64,000 bases of DNA from Maea johnstoni (taxonomy: Eukaryota > Annelida > Polychaeta > Spionida > Magelonidae), in assembly GCA_963942565.1 (NCBI GenBank), contig OZ012700.1, forward strand, positions 22,528,717-22,592,716, in the 5' to 3' direction. Below are positions 34,281-46,094 of the stretch, piece after piece. The notes beneath the pieces were generated by a model, which had not been told where the DNA came from, searched no databases, and was given only the letters and a program-made list of their open reading frames with translations. The first letter of the stretch is position 1. Every line of letters begins with the position of its first letter. Made by a program: the position numbers and the translations under genes.

Positions 34281-34677
34281 GTCCACTCTGTTACCATACA
34301 CTATTTCGACATGAATAACTAGCTTCTCTCTATTTTAGTGTCACATATAATTAATAGAGGGTAGCTCCATGCATTTCAGACTGACATGGCTGACCTACAT
34401 TAAGCAGACAACTTCATTTGGTTATTTATGAAAGAAATCTCAGTGAGAACCCTTATGGTACCCATTTGAGTGTCCACTCTGTCACTTGAATATATATAGA
34501 ATTACTGGAATGTGAAATGTAAAGAGATTGCCTATAGAAAACTTGTAAAATGGAGATTCAAGCTGAGTCATGCCACATGCAAAAAGTGAAGGGTGACAAA
34601 ACTTATGACCTACTTTTTTAGAAATCTGTCCACCCTGTTACTGTCCACTCTGTTACTAAAATAGTAACAGGGTGGAC
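34281..34677. repeat. Left cluster of the 14-bp motif
   Basis: GTCCAC(C/T)CTGTTAC or close variants start at 34281, 34472, 34628 and 34643, with an inverted copy at 34664. They lie immediately upstream of the transposase frame. Confidence 0.85.
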
Positions 34678-34725
34678 TAAGCAGGGAAACAGAGTGGGCA
34701 ATCTCAAACCTAAATCAAGGATTCC

Positions 34726-35503
34726 ATGAAAAAAGTGACAATAACAGTAAAACAAGAGATGAGAGGAACTATTGGAGATCTCCTTGATGAATGCCATTCC
34801 CAGCTAGGGTGGTTCAAACCCCATTATTACAACATCAGACATCAGTATAAGTTTTATTGTACTTTGAAACGGAACATGATGTCAAATGAGTGTCTCATGC
34901 ACATGGATTTCTCTGAAAATTATGTGTGTAAAATGCAGAATGAAGTTCTAAGTGCAAACTTTGGGGCTTCCAAGAAACAGATCAGCCTTCATACAGGTGT
35001 TTACTATGTAGGGCATGATGGTGAAGCCAACACATTTTGCACTATTTCTGAAAGCCTTCAACAAGGTCCTGCTGCAATATGGGCTCATCTTGACCCTGTG
35101 CTTAATCTAATCCAAAACAAGCATCCAGAAATTGATACCATCCACTATTTTAGTGATGGGCCATGTACCCAATATAAACAAAAAGCAAATGTCTTCCTGT
35201 TCACACACAGAGTCTCAAAGGGGTATGACATTTGGAACCTGGAACTTTTTTGAGAGTGGTCATAGGATTAAAGGAGTCCCTGATGGGGTGGGTGCCACCA
35301 TTAGGCGAATGTCTGACCACATTGTTCACCAAGGAAGTGACTGCAAAGATGCCACTGATGTATATACAAACTTGAAAAGTGCCTACAGCAAAGTTCAACT
35401 CTACCTTGTACCAGCAGAGGTCCTTGAAATTTCAACTCAAGCCATGTTGTCAATGGTTGGCCTGAAGACTGTCCCAGTTGGTATTCAAATTATGATATTG
35501 TAG
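34726..35503 (+). pseudogene. DDE-type transposase of the Sola-like element, frameshifted
   Basis: The first 175 codons run from 34726 to 35253 and the homology continues in another frame from about 35220 to 35503, so at least one frameshift lies near 35240. Candidate catalytic residues are Asp in HMDFSENYVC, Asp in YFSDGPCTQYK and Glu in WNFFESGHRIKG. The order and spacing match a widespread invertebrate transposase-like family I recall as uncharacterised or Sola-type proteins. DGVGATIRRMSDHIV follows, a typical helix after the Glu. The N-terminal part of a full transposase may lie upstream in other exons that I could not define. Confidence 0.7.
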
Positions 35504-35822
35504 CAGAAGACATTTCATCTCCAGAGACACTTACAGGTCGAAACTACCAATAAGATCCAACAATAATTGCAGAGGTTGAAAGTGTACTTTAGATTGTGCA
35601 AATCTTTATCAGGCCAGACCAATTTGATTCATTACATGAAAAGAAAGTCTAGCCTAGTCAATGTTAAATAAGTCTTTGAAATGTTTTCCTGATATGTCTG
35701 TTACTGGGAGCATTTCTGTTTTTTCTGCTATTCAGTGACCTTTGGCCTGTATTGACCTGTTTAAGCCAGTTTCTTAGAGTAAGGTGCTTTATGCTAATGT
35801 TAGAAGCTGTCCACTCAGAAAT

Positions 35823-36226
35823 GTCCACCCTGTTATGTAACAGAGTGGACGTAATGTAACAGTGGACGTAACAGGGTGGACACCCTTTTTTCTTTGTTTG
35901 CCATTTTATTTCCCAAACAAACAGGCAAGATTGGTGGAAAGTTGGGAAATGTTCCATTTCAATCCTCCCATTAATATATTACAAAAGGACTTTCACTGGA
36001 AACTTGAAACAGTCCCATTGCCATCATATATGTGTCAAGACATTTCTTTTTTATGCCAACGGTTAACAAAGAAGAAGTTTTCAGCTTCTTGGAATACAAA
36101 AACTGTAAAAGCAAGCATATGTATCATTATGATTACATTCAGACATATATGTTGTGTTGCTCATATTCTTGAAACTCTTTCTGAAGTACCTGCAACATTT
36201 CATGATTTGTAAGTAACAGAGTGGAC
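35823..36226. repeat. Right cluster of the 14-bp motif
   Basis: Copies start at 35823, 35837 (inverted), 35856 (inverted, shortened), 35868 (inverted) and 36213 (inverted), mostly opposite in orientation to the left cluster. Confidence 0.85.
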
Positions 36227-36902
36227 AGTATTTTGCCAAAGGTGATACAAAAACATATTTTTTATCAAGAAATAATGATCAACAACCTGTACCAGCTATT
36301 TTTCCTTGGCTGTAGGAATGTCAGTCACTGTATTTTTCAAATAAAATTTTGTAAAATTTACATGATATTGTCATTTTCAATCTACCCCAAAATGTACCGC
36401 AATTATAGAATGACCGATATATTGATCTGTACATACACAGATGTTACTTTATTGTTATTGTTCCACTGTTGATTTTCATGTTAACAACTAACATCATATC
36501 TGTATAGCTGGAAAGGGGTATCACCACTAACGCTATGTGTGAATGGAGTCACAGTACTGCACGACGGAACGAATGTCTGGGTAAAAAAGGAGAGGAATGA
36601 GAGGAGGGTTTATGTAACCACTAAACAGGGGGAGGGGGGATGGGCGCCACCCCTAGATCAGGGGCCCAGTAGCTAGAGATCTGGGAAAGGGGACCACTCG
36701 GTAGCTCCCCTGTAGTGGTGTGAGCCCGCGATCCTTACCTACCCTGATACGCCCAATTTTTCAATTGCTACACACAACAGTGGTGAGCTGAGCGGCTTGC
36801 CTGCTGCTTCAGTGCTTACATCGGAAACATGTCTCCCCTGATAAGTTTAAGGAGACATAAATATGTCCCTTGAAATTTTGATTTCTACAGTGTGTCTGAC
36901 CC

Positions 36903-37260
36903 TAGATCGAGCAACTCTATCGTCGGTATGCCGTTATTTACATTCTGAGATTGATAGGCCATACCCACGATAGAGAAAAGCCAATGCAAAACTTTTCCCC
37001 TGCACCATAAAAACTTGGCGCGGACATTTCCAGGCCAGGCTGGCCACCCAAACCAACTGAATTTGGTTCATACCTTTTAGTTTCCCTTGTGCAGCTTTTA
37101 CAGCACTCAAATCCGTCCAGAGTGAGAGAAATGAGAGATTTTTGGCAGGAAGCGATAATTTTCACCGTGTCCGTTCCGCCATTGAATTCGAGGCATGACT
37201 AGTCGAGCAGCACACTTGTGCGAAGGTGATAGGTTTGATATGGGAAATGATGGACAGTGC
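36903..37260. mobile_element. 358-bp insertion with 10-bp target duplication
   Basis: Flanked by exact TGTCTGACCC (36893-36902, 37261-37270); the empty site is at about 39070 in copy 2. The ends are not inverted repeats. An internal stem (CTCTATCGTCGGTATG with its near complement) lies at 36914-36979. A retroposed RNA gene or SINE, or a degenerate Mutator-like element, would fit. Confidence 0.72.
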
Positions 37261-37680
37261 TGTCTGACCCAAGCTTGACTGAACGTTTTTTCCTCTTTTA
37301 TTCACAAAAAGCTTGTGTTTGCCTTCCAAACTTTCTCCTCTCTTAGGAGCACCAGAGAGATCCTGTCCCAGGGAGCACTAAGTCGTGTATGAATAAATAT
37401 ATTCTTTGCCTCATTCATATTCATATTCATTTGCCATAACATGAAAACATCTGGCTTCAAAATCTATTGCATGTAGATGGCGCTACTAAATCCCAGAATT
37501 CCCTGAATTCCCTGGCTGTGCCAAAATGACTCGCGCATGGGACCACATTGTTGGTCCCTCAAAACTTTTCTGGTACTACAGGGTCTCACATAAATACTAG
37601 CCCGCTTGCACCGGCGAGTGAATTTTTGAAAAAATGGCTTTTGGGCAAGTACATTTTAGTTTCCACTTGATACTTTCCCT

Positions 37681-38524
37681 ATGATACACTCCTTGTACTT
37701 CGTGGAAATATGTTGGAAGCCCCTTGAAATGAGCTTAATATTTGATTATAGTGCAAAGCTAATATGATGCTGGCTGCTGGCATGGCCAGGAAGCGAGCGC
37801 AAAGCTTCGTATGATCTCATTTTTTTCTTACTTTTTTCTCAACCTGTCACAAAATCATCATTTTTTAATATTTTTTAAAGTTTAAAAGAGAAGCAGGAGG
37901 CAAGTAGAATGAATTGTGAGGTTTTAACATTTTATTAAGTCCACCACTGTGGCTACTGAAGATGGCATGAAAATACAGGTGAACTTGGATATGACGGACC
38001 ACTGTACGACAGATTTTTCCCATATGACGGACGATATGCTTGGTCTTAGTCCGATGCATATCAAATATTCGTCATATGTATACAACATATTTTGCATATG
38101 ACGGACCAATTTTCCTTGTCCCATTGAGTCCGTCATATTCAAGTTCACCTGTACTAAGATTTCCACATTGCCAAAATCTTCATTTCGCAACAGATTTTAA
38201 AGTAATTCAAATGACAAGTAGAATGAATTATGGTGGTTCTAACAATCTAAACTGCATTAAAATTGACCCACAGAAAGGCAAGTAATTTAATTTTACCGTG
38301 AACATTGAGTACACCGCTGAGGCAACTTTAATTGCAACTGAAGATGGCATGAAAATATGAATATTTCAACCTCTAACAAAATCTTCACTTCGCAACAGAT
38401 TTCAAAGCAAATTAAAGGAATGTTGAAGGAATTGTGGCAGTTCTAACAATCCAAATTCTGTAAAAATTAGAACACCGAGAAAAGCGAGTAATTTATCTTT
38501 ACTGTGAGCATATAGTCCACCACC
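37681..38524. repeat. Degenerate tandem repeat, ~200-bp period
   Basis: GAAGATGGCATGAAAATA, AAGTAGAATGAATT and CGCAACAGATTT recur two or three times between 37868 and 38500. A small MITE has inserted into the first GAAGATGGCATGAAAATA copy. Confidence 0.6.
37976..38151. mobile_element. pogo-like MITE (TA target), 176 bp
   Basis: The ends CAGGTGAACTTGGATATGAC and its inverse (one mismatch) are bounded by TA on both sides. Several ATATGACGGAC words lie inside. A CAG start plus TA target is typical of pogo/Tigger relatives of the Tc1/mariner superfamily. Confidence 0.85.
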
Positions 38525-38744
38525 ATGGCAGCTGTCCCGCTACTACAATCAAGACATTGCAAGAGCATTTGTTACTTTGTTGCGGGATCATCGGTGGTCA
38601 GAAAGCTAAATGTGCTCTTAAAGCAAAAAGTGATGTTCATTTCAAGAGACAAACGGACAGACGTGTTGACAGTCTTTTGTCGGCATCAGTGTGTATGCTG
38701 CGAGGTACGTTGGTGATGGCCTATACCCGTTTACGCCACTTGAA

Positions 38745-39510
38745 GAAACCCCGCTCGCTGCGCGCACTATTGATGGAATAAGCACCCCCTCTCCCACTCT
38801 GCACACTTATACAGGTAGGAGCAAATTGTTAGGATTGATCATCAGCCTATCTGAGTGAGCCACTGAGCGATGATCAACTAAACTTCTCAAGCCAAGGCGT
38901 ATGACCATTATTCCCCAAGTCTGATACGCCCAATTTTTCAATTGCTACACACGACAGTGGTGAGCTGAGCGGGCCGGCTTGCCTGCTGCTTCAGTGCTTA
39001 CATCGGAAACATGTCTCCCCTGATAAGATTAAGAAGACATAAATATGTCCATATTGAAATTTTGATTTCTATAGTCTTTCTGACCCAAGCTTGACTGAAC
39101 GTTTTTTCCTCTTTTATTCACAAAAAGCTTGTGTTTGCCTTCCAAACTTTCTCCTCTCTTATGAGCACCAGAGAGATCCTGTCCCAGGGAGCACTAAGTC
39201 GTGTATGAATAAATATATTCTTTGCCTCATTCATATTCATATTCATTTGCAAACATGAAAACATCTGGCATCAAAATCTATTGCATGTAGATGGCGCTAC
39301 TAAATCCCAGAATTCCCTGAAATTTGCTCCTGCGTGACCGGTTGTGCCAAAATGGCTCACGCGTGGGACCACATTGTTGGTCCCTCAAAACACTGTACTA
39401 CAGGGTCTGACATAAATACTAGCCCGCTTGCCCCGGCGAGTGAATTTTTGAAAAAATGGCTTTTGGGCAAGTACATTTTAGTTTCCACTTGCCCGAACGG
39501 GCAAGCTGTT
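38745..39510. repeat. Local duplication 3, copy 2 (pre-insertion state)
   Basis: Continuous sequence that gives the empty site for the insertions in 33060-37680. It runs into the region upstream of ZNF-2. Confidence 0.88.
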
Positions 39511-39904
39511 TTACCGATGAGCAGTCCACATATCTTTGTATAGAAAATGCAGCACAAATACTGTACCTAGAAATATGTAAACAATGCAACATAATAGGAA
39601 AGAAAATAGTTTTCAAATCATTTAATCCATAATAATAAATAATGCATGCCATTCTAGAATATATTATAACTTAGTTTGGGCATGTGTGACATTAGTGTAT
39701 TAAGAATTTCCTGACTAAAGCACAGAGCTATAGAAAATTGAAGTGATGCCCTGACACCCTGCCAATATTCAACTGAAAAGAATCCAACTTTTTCAAAATA
39801 CAATTTCAAAAGAATATTCAATAGACATACGTTTCTAAAGTTAAAGTACTAAAGCCACCTTTTTATTGTGGACCTTCTATTCATTCTGGTTTCTTTCTTT
39901 TCAG
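39511..39904 (+). other. Upstream/intronic region of ZNF-2
   Basis: AT-rich. It shares words with the ZNF-1 upstream region (ATTCAACTGAAAA near 39765) and ends in TTTCTTTCTTTTCAG (39904). No gene. Confidence 0.5.
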
Positions 39905-40719
<815 letters not shown>

Positions 40720-41931
40720 ATGGCATTAACCAAGTCTTCGGGAACACACTCTGTGGAAAGACTCTTTCAGTGTGAGTTTTGTCCCCAGGCATTTCCCACA
40801 AACCCGTACCTGCAACAGCATATAAAGGCACACTTGGAGCAGACGCTTCTCACTGCTGGTCCATTTCAGTGTGAGATATGTGATGAGGCATTCTCACTGC
40901 CTTCATATCTGATGCAGCATAAACAAATTCATACAGGAGAAAGACCATTCCAGTGTGAGTTTTGTGACAAAGCATTCACCAAGTCTTCAGACCTGAGGAG
41001 GCACGGACAAATTCACGCAAAAGAAAGAAATTTTTGTTGTGACGTATGTGATAAGGCATTTGCACTGCCTGTAAACCTTGCATTGCATAAAAAGATTCAC
41101 ACAGGAAAAAATCCATTTCGATGTGAGGTTTGTGACAAAGATTTTGTGTATCGTTCACAATTGATAAGGCACAACCGAATTCACACAGGGGGAAAAACAT
41201 TTCAATGTGGTTTATGTGATAAGAGCTTCAGAAGGCCCGATCGCCTGATAAGGCACAAAAAAATTCACACAGGGGTAAAACCATACAAGTGTGAGGTATG
41301 TGCTAAAGCATTCTCTACTGCTTCAAATATGGGACAGCACAAGAAAATTCACACACGTGGACCATACAAGTGTAAGATATGTCATATATCATATACCACA
41401 TCTTCATGTTTGATGCGGCACAAAAAAATTCACACAGGTGAAAGACCATTCCAATGTGAGTCATGTGATAAAGCGTTCCTCCAGTCTTCACACCTGAAAA
41501 TACACGAACGGGTTCACACAGGAGAAAGACCATTTCATTGTGAGATATGTGATAAAACATTCTCCCAATCCTCGACTCTGAAGAAGCACAAACAAGTTCA
41601 CGCAGGGGAAACGCCATTCAAGTGTGAGATTTGTGGCGAGGCATTCTCTCTGCCTTCAGGCCTGTCAAGACACAAAGAAACTCACACTGTTGAAAGACCT
41701 TTTCAGTTTGAATGTTGTCATAAGACATTTACCACCACCACATGCCTACAACAGCATATGGAGTCACACTCAGAGCAGAAACCTCATGCTTTAGGTCCAG
41801 TGGAACCACAGTCAGTGGAACCGCAGCAGTGGGTTGTTGTGAAAGAAGAGTGTGTTCCTATAAAACAAGAGATGAATGATGATACTGAGAGTCGGGCCAT
41901 TAAACAGGAAAATTGTGATACAAGTATTTAA
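40720..41931 (+). CDS. ZNF-2: C2H2 zinc-finger protein, 12 fingers, front-truncated
   Basis: The open frame of 403 aa begins inside a worn finger (MALTKSSGTHSVERLFQ), so the first ATG is probably not the ancestral start. Finger 1 (FPTNPYLQQHIKAHLEQTL) is of the type that normally ends a family member, yet it runs straight into ten ordinary fingers. This looks like a join of two genes. Ten fingers follow in good order. The last (RPFQFECCHKTF) has Phe at the first Cys position. The tail keeps EPQQWVVVKEECVPIKQE and RAIKQEN, giving three psi-K-x-E motifs, the most in the family. It may still be expressed as a shorter protein, or it may be a young pseudogene. The fingers are more diverse than in ZNF-1 and ZNF-3, so it is likely older. 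Confidence 0.72.
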   Translation: MALTKSSGTHSVERLFQCEFCPQAFPTNPYLQQHIKAHLEQTLLTAGPFQCEICDEAFSLPSYLMQHKQIHTGERPFQCEFCDKAFTKSSDLRRHGQIHAKERNFCCDVCDKAFALPVNLALHKKIHTGKNPFRCEVCDKDFVYRSQLIRHNRIHTGGKTFQCGLCDKSFRRPDRLIRHKKIHTGVKPYKCEVCAKAFSTASNMGQHKKIHTRGPYKCKICHISYTTSSCLMRHKKIHTGERPFQCESCDKAFLQSSHLKIHERVHTGERPFHCEICDKTFSQSSTLKKHKQVHAGETPFKCEICGEAFSLPSGLSRHKETHTVERPFQFECCHKTFTTTTCLQQHMESHSEQKPHALGPVEPQSVEPQQWVVVKEECVPIKQEMNDDTESRAIKQENCDTSI

Positions 41932-41946
41932 GTTGAAAGCTTTTAA

Positions 41947-42128
41947 CCCTTATGCTACTGGTGGCTAATTTGGCCAAGAAAATGACTGAGATCTTGGCGA
42001 ATGGGTACTCATCTGAGAGTACTCACCGAAAGCTATCCAATGAATACCAATATGACAGGGTTTAGATGGTTTTCAAAAATCTTTGTGTCCTTGTGCTTTG
42101 GACGAAAGTAGGCTCAGCATTGGAAGGG
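41947..42128. mobile_element. piggyBac-like MITE (CCCTTATGCT family)
   Basis: TTAA at 41943-41946 and a worn ATAA at 42129. It lies 16 bp after the ZNF-2 stop, so it is probably within its 3' UTR. Confidence 0.8.
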
Positions 42129-42172
42129 ATAAAGCTTTTGTGGCTGTGTATGATATACCCAGTAGGCTTTAA

Positions 42173-42720
42173 CCCTTATGCTGGTGGTGGCTAATTTTGC
42201 CAATTCAAACTAATGTTGCTGCTAATGACATATGTGTACCAACAGCCAGAGATAAGCTATTAATAGACTAAAATGGCCGCTCCCAGTGCCTCCATTTCTT
42301 GTATGTTAGGATGTGGTTGAACAGCAATATACTTCTTGTATGAAGGTTGGCAGTGGTGGGAACCTTTTAAAGTAGAATTTACCCTAAGAAACTATTTGGG
42401 CCTATGTTGTATTCATGGTAGAATTGTCCTTTAACCCTTACGCAGCTGGTGGCTAATTTGGCCATTACAAAATAATTTAAAAAAGACTGAAAATAGCATT
42501 GAAATATGGCAGGGTTTAGATTGTTTTCAGAACTCTTTGTTTTCTTGTGCATTGAACGAAAGCAGCCTCCGCATTGGAAAGGTTAAGGAACAACTACACC
42601 ATGAATAAAACATAGGCCCAAATAGTTTTAAACCCATGTGCCAACCTTTATTTAAGAAGTATATTGTTGTTTAAACCCAGTCTGAAACATAGGAAAATGG
42701 GACTTCTGACAGCAGTTATT
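42173..42720. mobile_element. Composite of abutting TTAA MITEs
   Basis: In order: a fragment of the CCCTTATGCT family (42173-42210), the right half of the foldback MITE (42265-42430), a whole CCCTTACGCAG copy (42435-42582), and a left half of the foldback MITE (42587-42720). TTAA at 42431-42434 and 42583-42586 is shared between neighbours. Repeated insertion into TTAA sites formed at element borders explains the layout. Confidence 0.75.
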
Positions 42721-42873
42721 TTGGCTATTAAGAGCTTATCCGAACATAGCTGCAGATCTGAGTCTTGCACCAAGCATTCGGCGGGTGGGGTTGGTTGCGT
42801 GACAAAGCACAGTCATTTTGATAAAGTCTGCATTAGCTTGATGTAGTTCTCACCACATGCTATGTTGGAGTTA

Positions 42874-43320
42874 CCATATTCTTACGATTAGCCGCACGGT
42901 CCGTGTAGAGGTTCGAAATTTTTCTGTAGAAGGGGTGTTGGCAATCTTCCGTTTTACCGCACACCTCAATGATTGCCGATAGGAGTGTATTGGCCGTTAT
43001 TGCACGTTCGCCCTCTCACTGTTCAGCGTGCTTTGACGCTTGCCGTTACAATTCTGCATGTAATAAGATCGTTAATTGGTCAATAGTACAATCATAAAGC
43101 AAATATGAACAGTGAGAGCGCGAAGGAACTGCTGAAATGGCGCAATTCAGTGCTGGTTTGCAGACACGGCAAGAGGAATGGATTTTGCTTTTTTTACTTC
43201 TTCTGGGGGGGGGGGGGGAAGTTTTACGAGTTTTTCATGACAGTTGCGCTGGTCATTCCCTCTCTAACCGTGAAAAATAGGCACTTATTCTGTCATGTGC
43301 GCTTAATTGGAAGAATACGG
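42874..43320. mobile_element. TA-flanked MITE, ~447 bp
   Basis: The start CCATATTCTTACGATTAG is mirrored by CTTAATTGGAAGAATACGG at the end (about 16 of 19 match), with TA on both sides. Tc1/mariner-like by target. A G-run of about 13 lies inside at 43205-43218. Confidence 0.6.
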
Positions 43321-44271
43321 TATGTGAAATAAAGGGAAAAGGAGGCAAGGGAAGTCATTTTTAAATGAGAGAATCTAATTTTATTGAATATAAGTAGATA
43401 GTCCCATTAAAGTTCTATAGCCCATTTTAGTTGATGGAGGAGTGAGGCATCTCCCCCTTTCTCTGCAATATGAACCCATACCTCTTATATAGTATAGAAT
43501 ATAGATACCTCTATAACCTTTATAATTGTTTTGATATGAAGATACAGAAAAGTAAAATAACAAACAATCATTTTAAGATACCTGAATTATGGAATTAAAG
43601 ATATCTGTCTATGTACAGTCATGTATACCAGTAAAAGCTTAGTGATCCAGGATATGCAGATAGATGATATTATATTTGAGATATATCATCATCTAGAAAG
43701 TCACACTTTCTGTGTTTCATGTGGGTTTTTAACAACACTGTACTTTGTATATGAAGATTGGCTGTGGTGGGGAATTCGGTTTAAGTAGAGAATATTCTAA
43801 GTACTAGTAACTTTTTGGGTCTATGCTTTATTCACAGTGTAATTGTCTTTGAAGTATTGAATATTTTCTTACTATTAATTTGATACTTGCACAGACTACA
43901 AATTCACACAAATTAAACTGGAAAGTTGACATTAAAAAATAAAATAAAACAGACATAGGAAGCCATGTTTATATTGAGGACCGGATTAAATTGTTGTTGT
44001 CTTTCTCTGACTCAAATCTATCTTAAATCTTACTGTGTACCGTGTTAATATTTTTGCAGTTCAATAAATGCATACTATGCATACCTGTGTTTTCTGCTTT
44101 GGTTAACCTATGCATCATCATTTGGACATCCTAATCTCTATGAGATTATCGTACAACATGCTGACATCATTGCTTGTCATTCAACAACTGTACGCAAAAA
44201 TTAAACTGCACATCTAAGACAGCTGCCTGCTGAGCTCATTCCTTTATATGCACAAAATCAACAAGGTATAT
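43321..44271. other. Intergenic with a foldback-MITE fragment
   Basis: 43735-43852 is the right arm of the TTAA foldback MITE (GGCTGTGGTGGGGAATTCGG, then TTATTCACAGTGTAATTGTC). No gene seen elsewhere. Confidence 0.6.
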
Positions 44272-44674
44272 ATTAGGGATTGTCAGATTAATCGGACATA
44301 CCGATTAATCGCTCATTCAACCTCTGATTGTGATGCTCGATAGCAATTTTATAAGATCGATTATTTTGGAAGTTTTTGAAAAAAATAGATAGTATCTAGA
44401 AACAGCCTTTTGTTCAAGTGAGAGACACCACTTAAGCCTGCAAAATCTTAATTAATATCAAGCAGTACTGTAACAAGTAAAACTAAGGGGTTCAAGGGGT
44501 ATTTAAAGAGAGCTAGTTTAGCTCCTTTACAAAATGGCGCCAAGAACCCTTGAACAAGCCAAGACTTACAAAGGAAAACTGCGCATATACAACTTCGATT
44601 ATTAAGCGATCATTGGTCGTTCAGATGGACTGATGGTCAATCTTGAAAAATTGTGACCGATTCCGAACACTAGT
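44272..44674. mobile_element. Diverged hAT-like MITE
   Basis: TAGGGATTGTCAGATTAATC at the left and CCGATTCCGAACACTA at the right form imperfect inverted ends. The flanks GTATATAT and GTATACTG could be a worn 8-bp duplication. Many GATTAATCG-type words inside resemble the GATACGAT-rich MITEs at 9811 and 54028. Confidence 0.5.
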
Positions 44675-44924
44675 ATACTGACAGTATTTAGCTCCCACCC
44701 TACCAACAGTAAGGCCATGAGAAAGATCTGGAAAGCAAACTGTCAAGAGCACACATTTGAAATTACTATGACAACTTTTAACATAAATTGTCATCTTATT
44801 TCTCAAAAATTCTATTTCCCTGATAGCCAAGCATGTATACTGTTACATAGTATACGTTGGAATTTCGTTTTTCGTCACATTTATGGCAGTTGTGACTAAT
44901 TCGTGAGTAGCCACTTGTAAGTAG

Positions 44925-45075
44925 TGGAGGAAACAGGATTACCTGGCGAAAACCACCGCCTAACCCCAAGTCACTGCCAACTTTCTCACATGCTCCGACC
45001 GGGATTCGAATCCAAGTAGTGGTGGGAGACAGCGTGCAGTCAGTGGCGGTGCCTTATACCTTATACAACAGAGCA
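44925..45075 (-). mobile_element. tRNA-derived SINE, inverted copy
   Basis: On the minus strand: a worn A-box region, a clear B-box (GATTCGAATCC), then GAGCATGTGAGAAAGTTGGC, AGTGACTTGGGGTTAGG and TTTTCGCCAGGTAATCC. It matches 8690-8840 over its body. Confidence 0.75.
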
Positions 45076-46094
45076 GGCCCTCATAGTAAATTATAAAAAA
45101 AAAACATGTTACAGATATCTGGCTGAAATATATACATAGTATCGCTTCAATTGTTTGAAAAACCAAGCAAATAAAAACATATTTAAGACATCAGATGTCA
45201 TGATCATTGTGCATTTCGTTATGTACAAGGTATCATTAACCAAAACGTTCTACTTAAATGAATATCATATGATATTTGTTTAGATGAGTAATTGAAAATT
45301 AATGGACAAAAATATGGTGATCATCATTGGAAGATTGCTTTTACATCACTCTTCCTCGTCAAGGTTCAGGGTTATTATGGCCACCTACCAGAATGGCCAC
45401 CTACCAATATGTACAATTTCTTGGTTATTATGGCCACCTCCCCTTGGTCATTATGGCTACGGATAGGCTACCTCCACAAAAAGATGATATGAGGCAAGTT
45501 ATTGTTAGTAATGAATTCAGTCACTTAAGATGCTGCTGTTTTGCTTTACATTTACATCTAATGCAGCATGGAGGAGAGAAAAAATATTATTGAATAAAAT
45601 AAATCCCCTACCTACCTACCTACCCTATTTTTATCTAGCATGTTATAGGAAACAAACGTTTCTTGTTTAGGCCTAACACCCAGATGCCCTGGTGGCTAAG
45701 ACTGCGCCCTGGTGACTTTGGCCCACCAGGCCAGAGTTCCAATATTCAATAGAAAGGTACATCACCTTTTTCCTACTGCATTTGCAGAAACTGTATTTAG
45801 TAGGCATTGATTTTAAGCACTCAAACCGTAAACACTATATCTATCCTCAGTAACCTTTTTATGCTTAAACTTAGGGGTCTCTTCAATATGGTTCATATTG
45901 ATATCTCTCATCAAACTTTACAGCCTGTTTTCACTTTACATATATCAATGTATCAAAATGTTGAAAAAATGAAAATGGACACTTAAAGAAGTCATTGAGA
46001 GCTGAATATTCCCAGCGTTGCTACTCATATACTTCATAAAAGCATTTCTCTACATTGCCATGCCTCACTTTTCTTAAAAAAAATGCCTCGCTTT
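45076..46094. other. Upstream of ZNF-3, short-repeat patch
   Basis: 45365-45475 repeats TTATGGCCACCTACC-like words four times. An (ACCT)n-type run at 45608-45628 may be a LINE tail scrap. 45690-45760 has words shared with the ZNF-1 and ZNF-2 upstream regions. No gene seen. Confidence 0.5.

Larger units (their letters stand above)
33890..36416 (+). mobile_element. 2.5-kb DNA transposon, Sola-like, 28-bp terminal repeats
   Basis: Terminal inverted repeats begin CGGTCATTCTATAATTGCGG (20 of 20 match, 27 of 28 with the next bases). The flank is ATAT on each side (33886-33889, 36417-36420). The empty site is seen in the sister LINE at 14440 (GTATATATTGATC). A TA duplication with one more base in each repeat fits equally well. 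The interior holds one DDE-like transposase frame and ten copies of a 14-bp motif (GTCCAC(C/T)CTGTTAC) in two clusters. A 4-bp duplication and the protein pattern suggest Sola; this is tentative. Confidence 0.82.
33397..36744 (+). mobile_element. 5'-truncated LINE with (ACCT)n tail, split by a DNA transposon
   Basis: The empty site at 38930 (CCCCAAGTC|TGATACGCCC) fixes both borders. The LINE part is only about 820 bp: the last 126 codons of its protein and the 3' UTR ending CCTTACCTACCC. No target duplication is obvious. A 2527-bp DNA transposon sits in the 3' UTR. Sister copies are 13310-14792 and 63140-63590. Confidence 0.85.
33060..37680. repeat. Local duplication 3, copy 1 with stacked insertions
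   Basis: Homologous to the continuous 38745-39510 once four insertions are taken out: a hairpin (33169-33322), a LINE (33397-36744) with a DNA transposon inside it, and a 358-bp element (36903-37260). Shared landmarks are GGAGCAAATTGTTAGGATT, CATCGGAAACATGTCTCCCC and GGGAGCACTAAGTCGTGTA. Confidence 0.88.
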
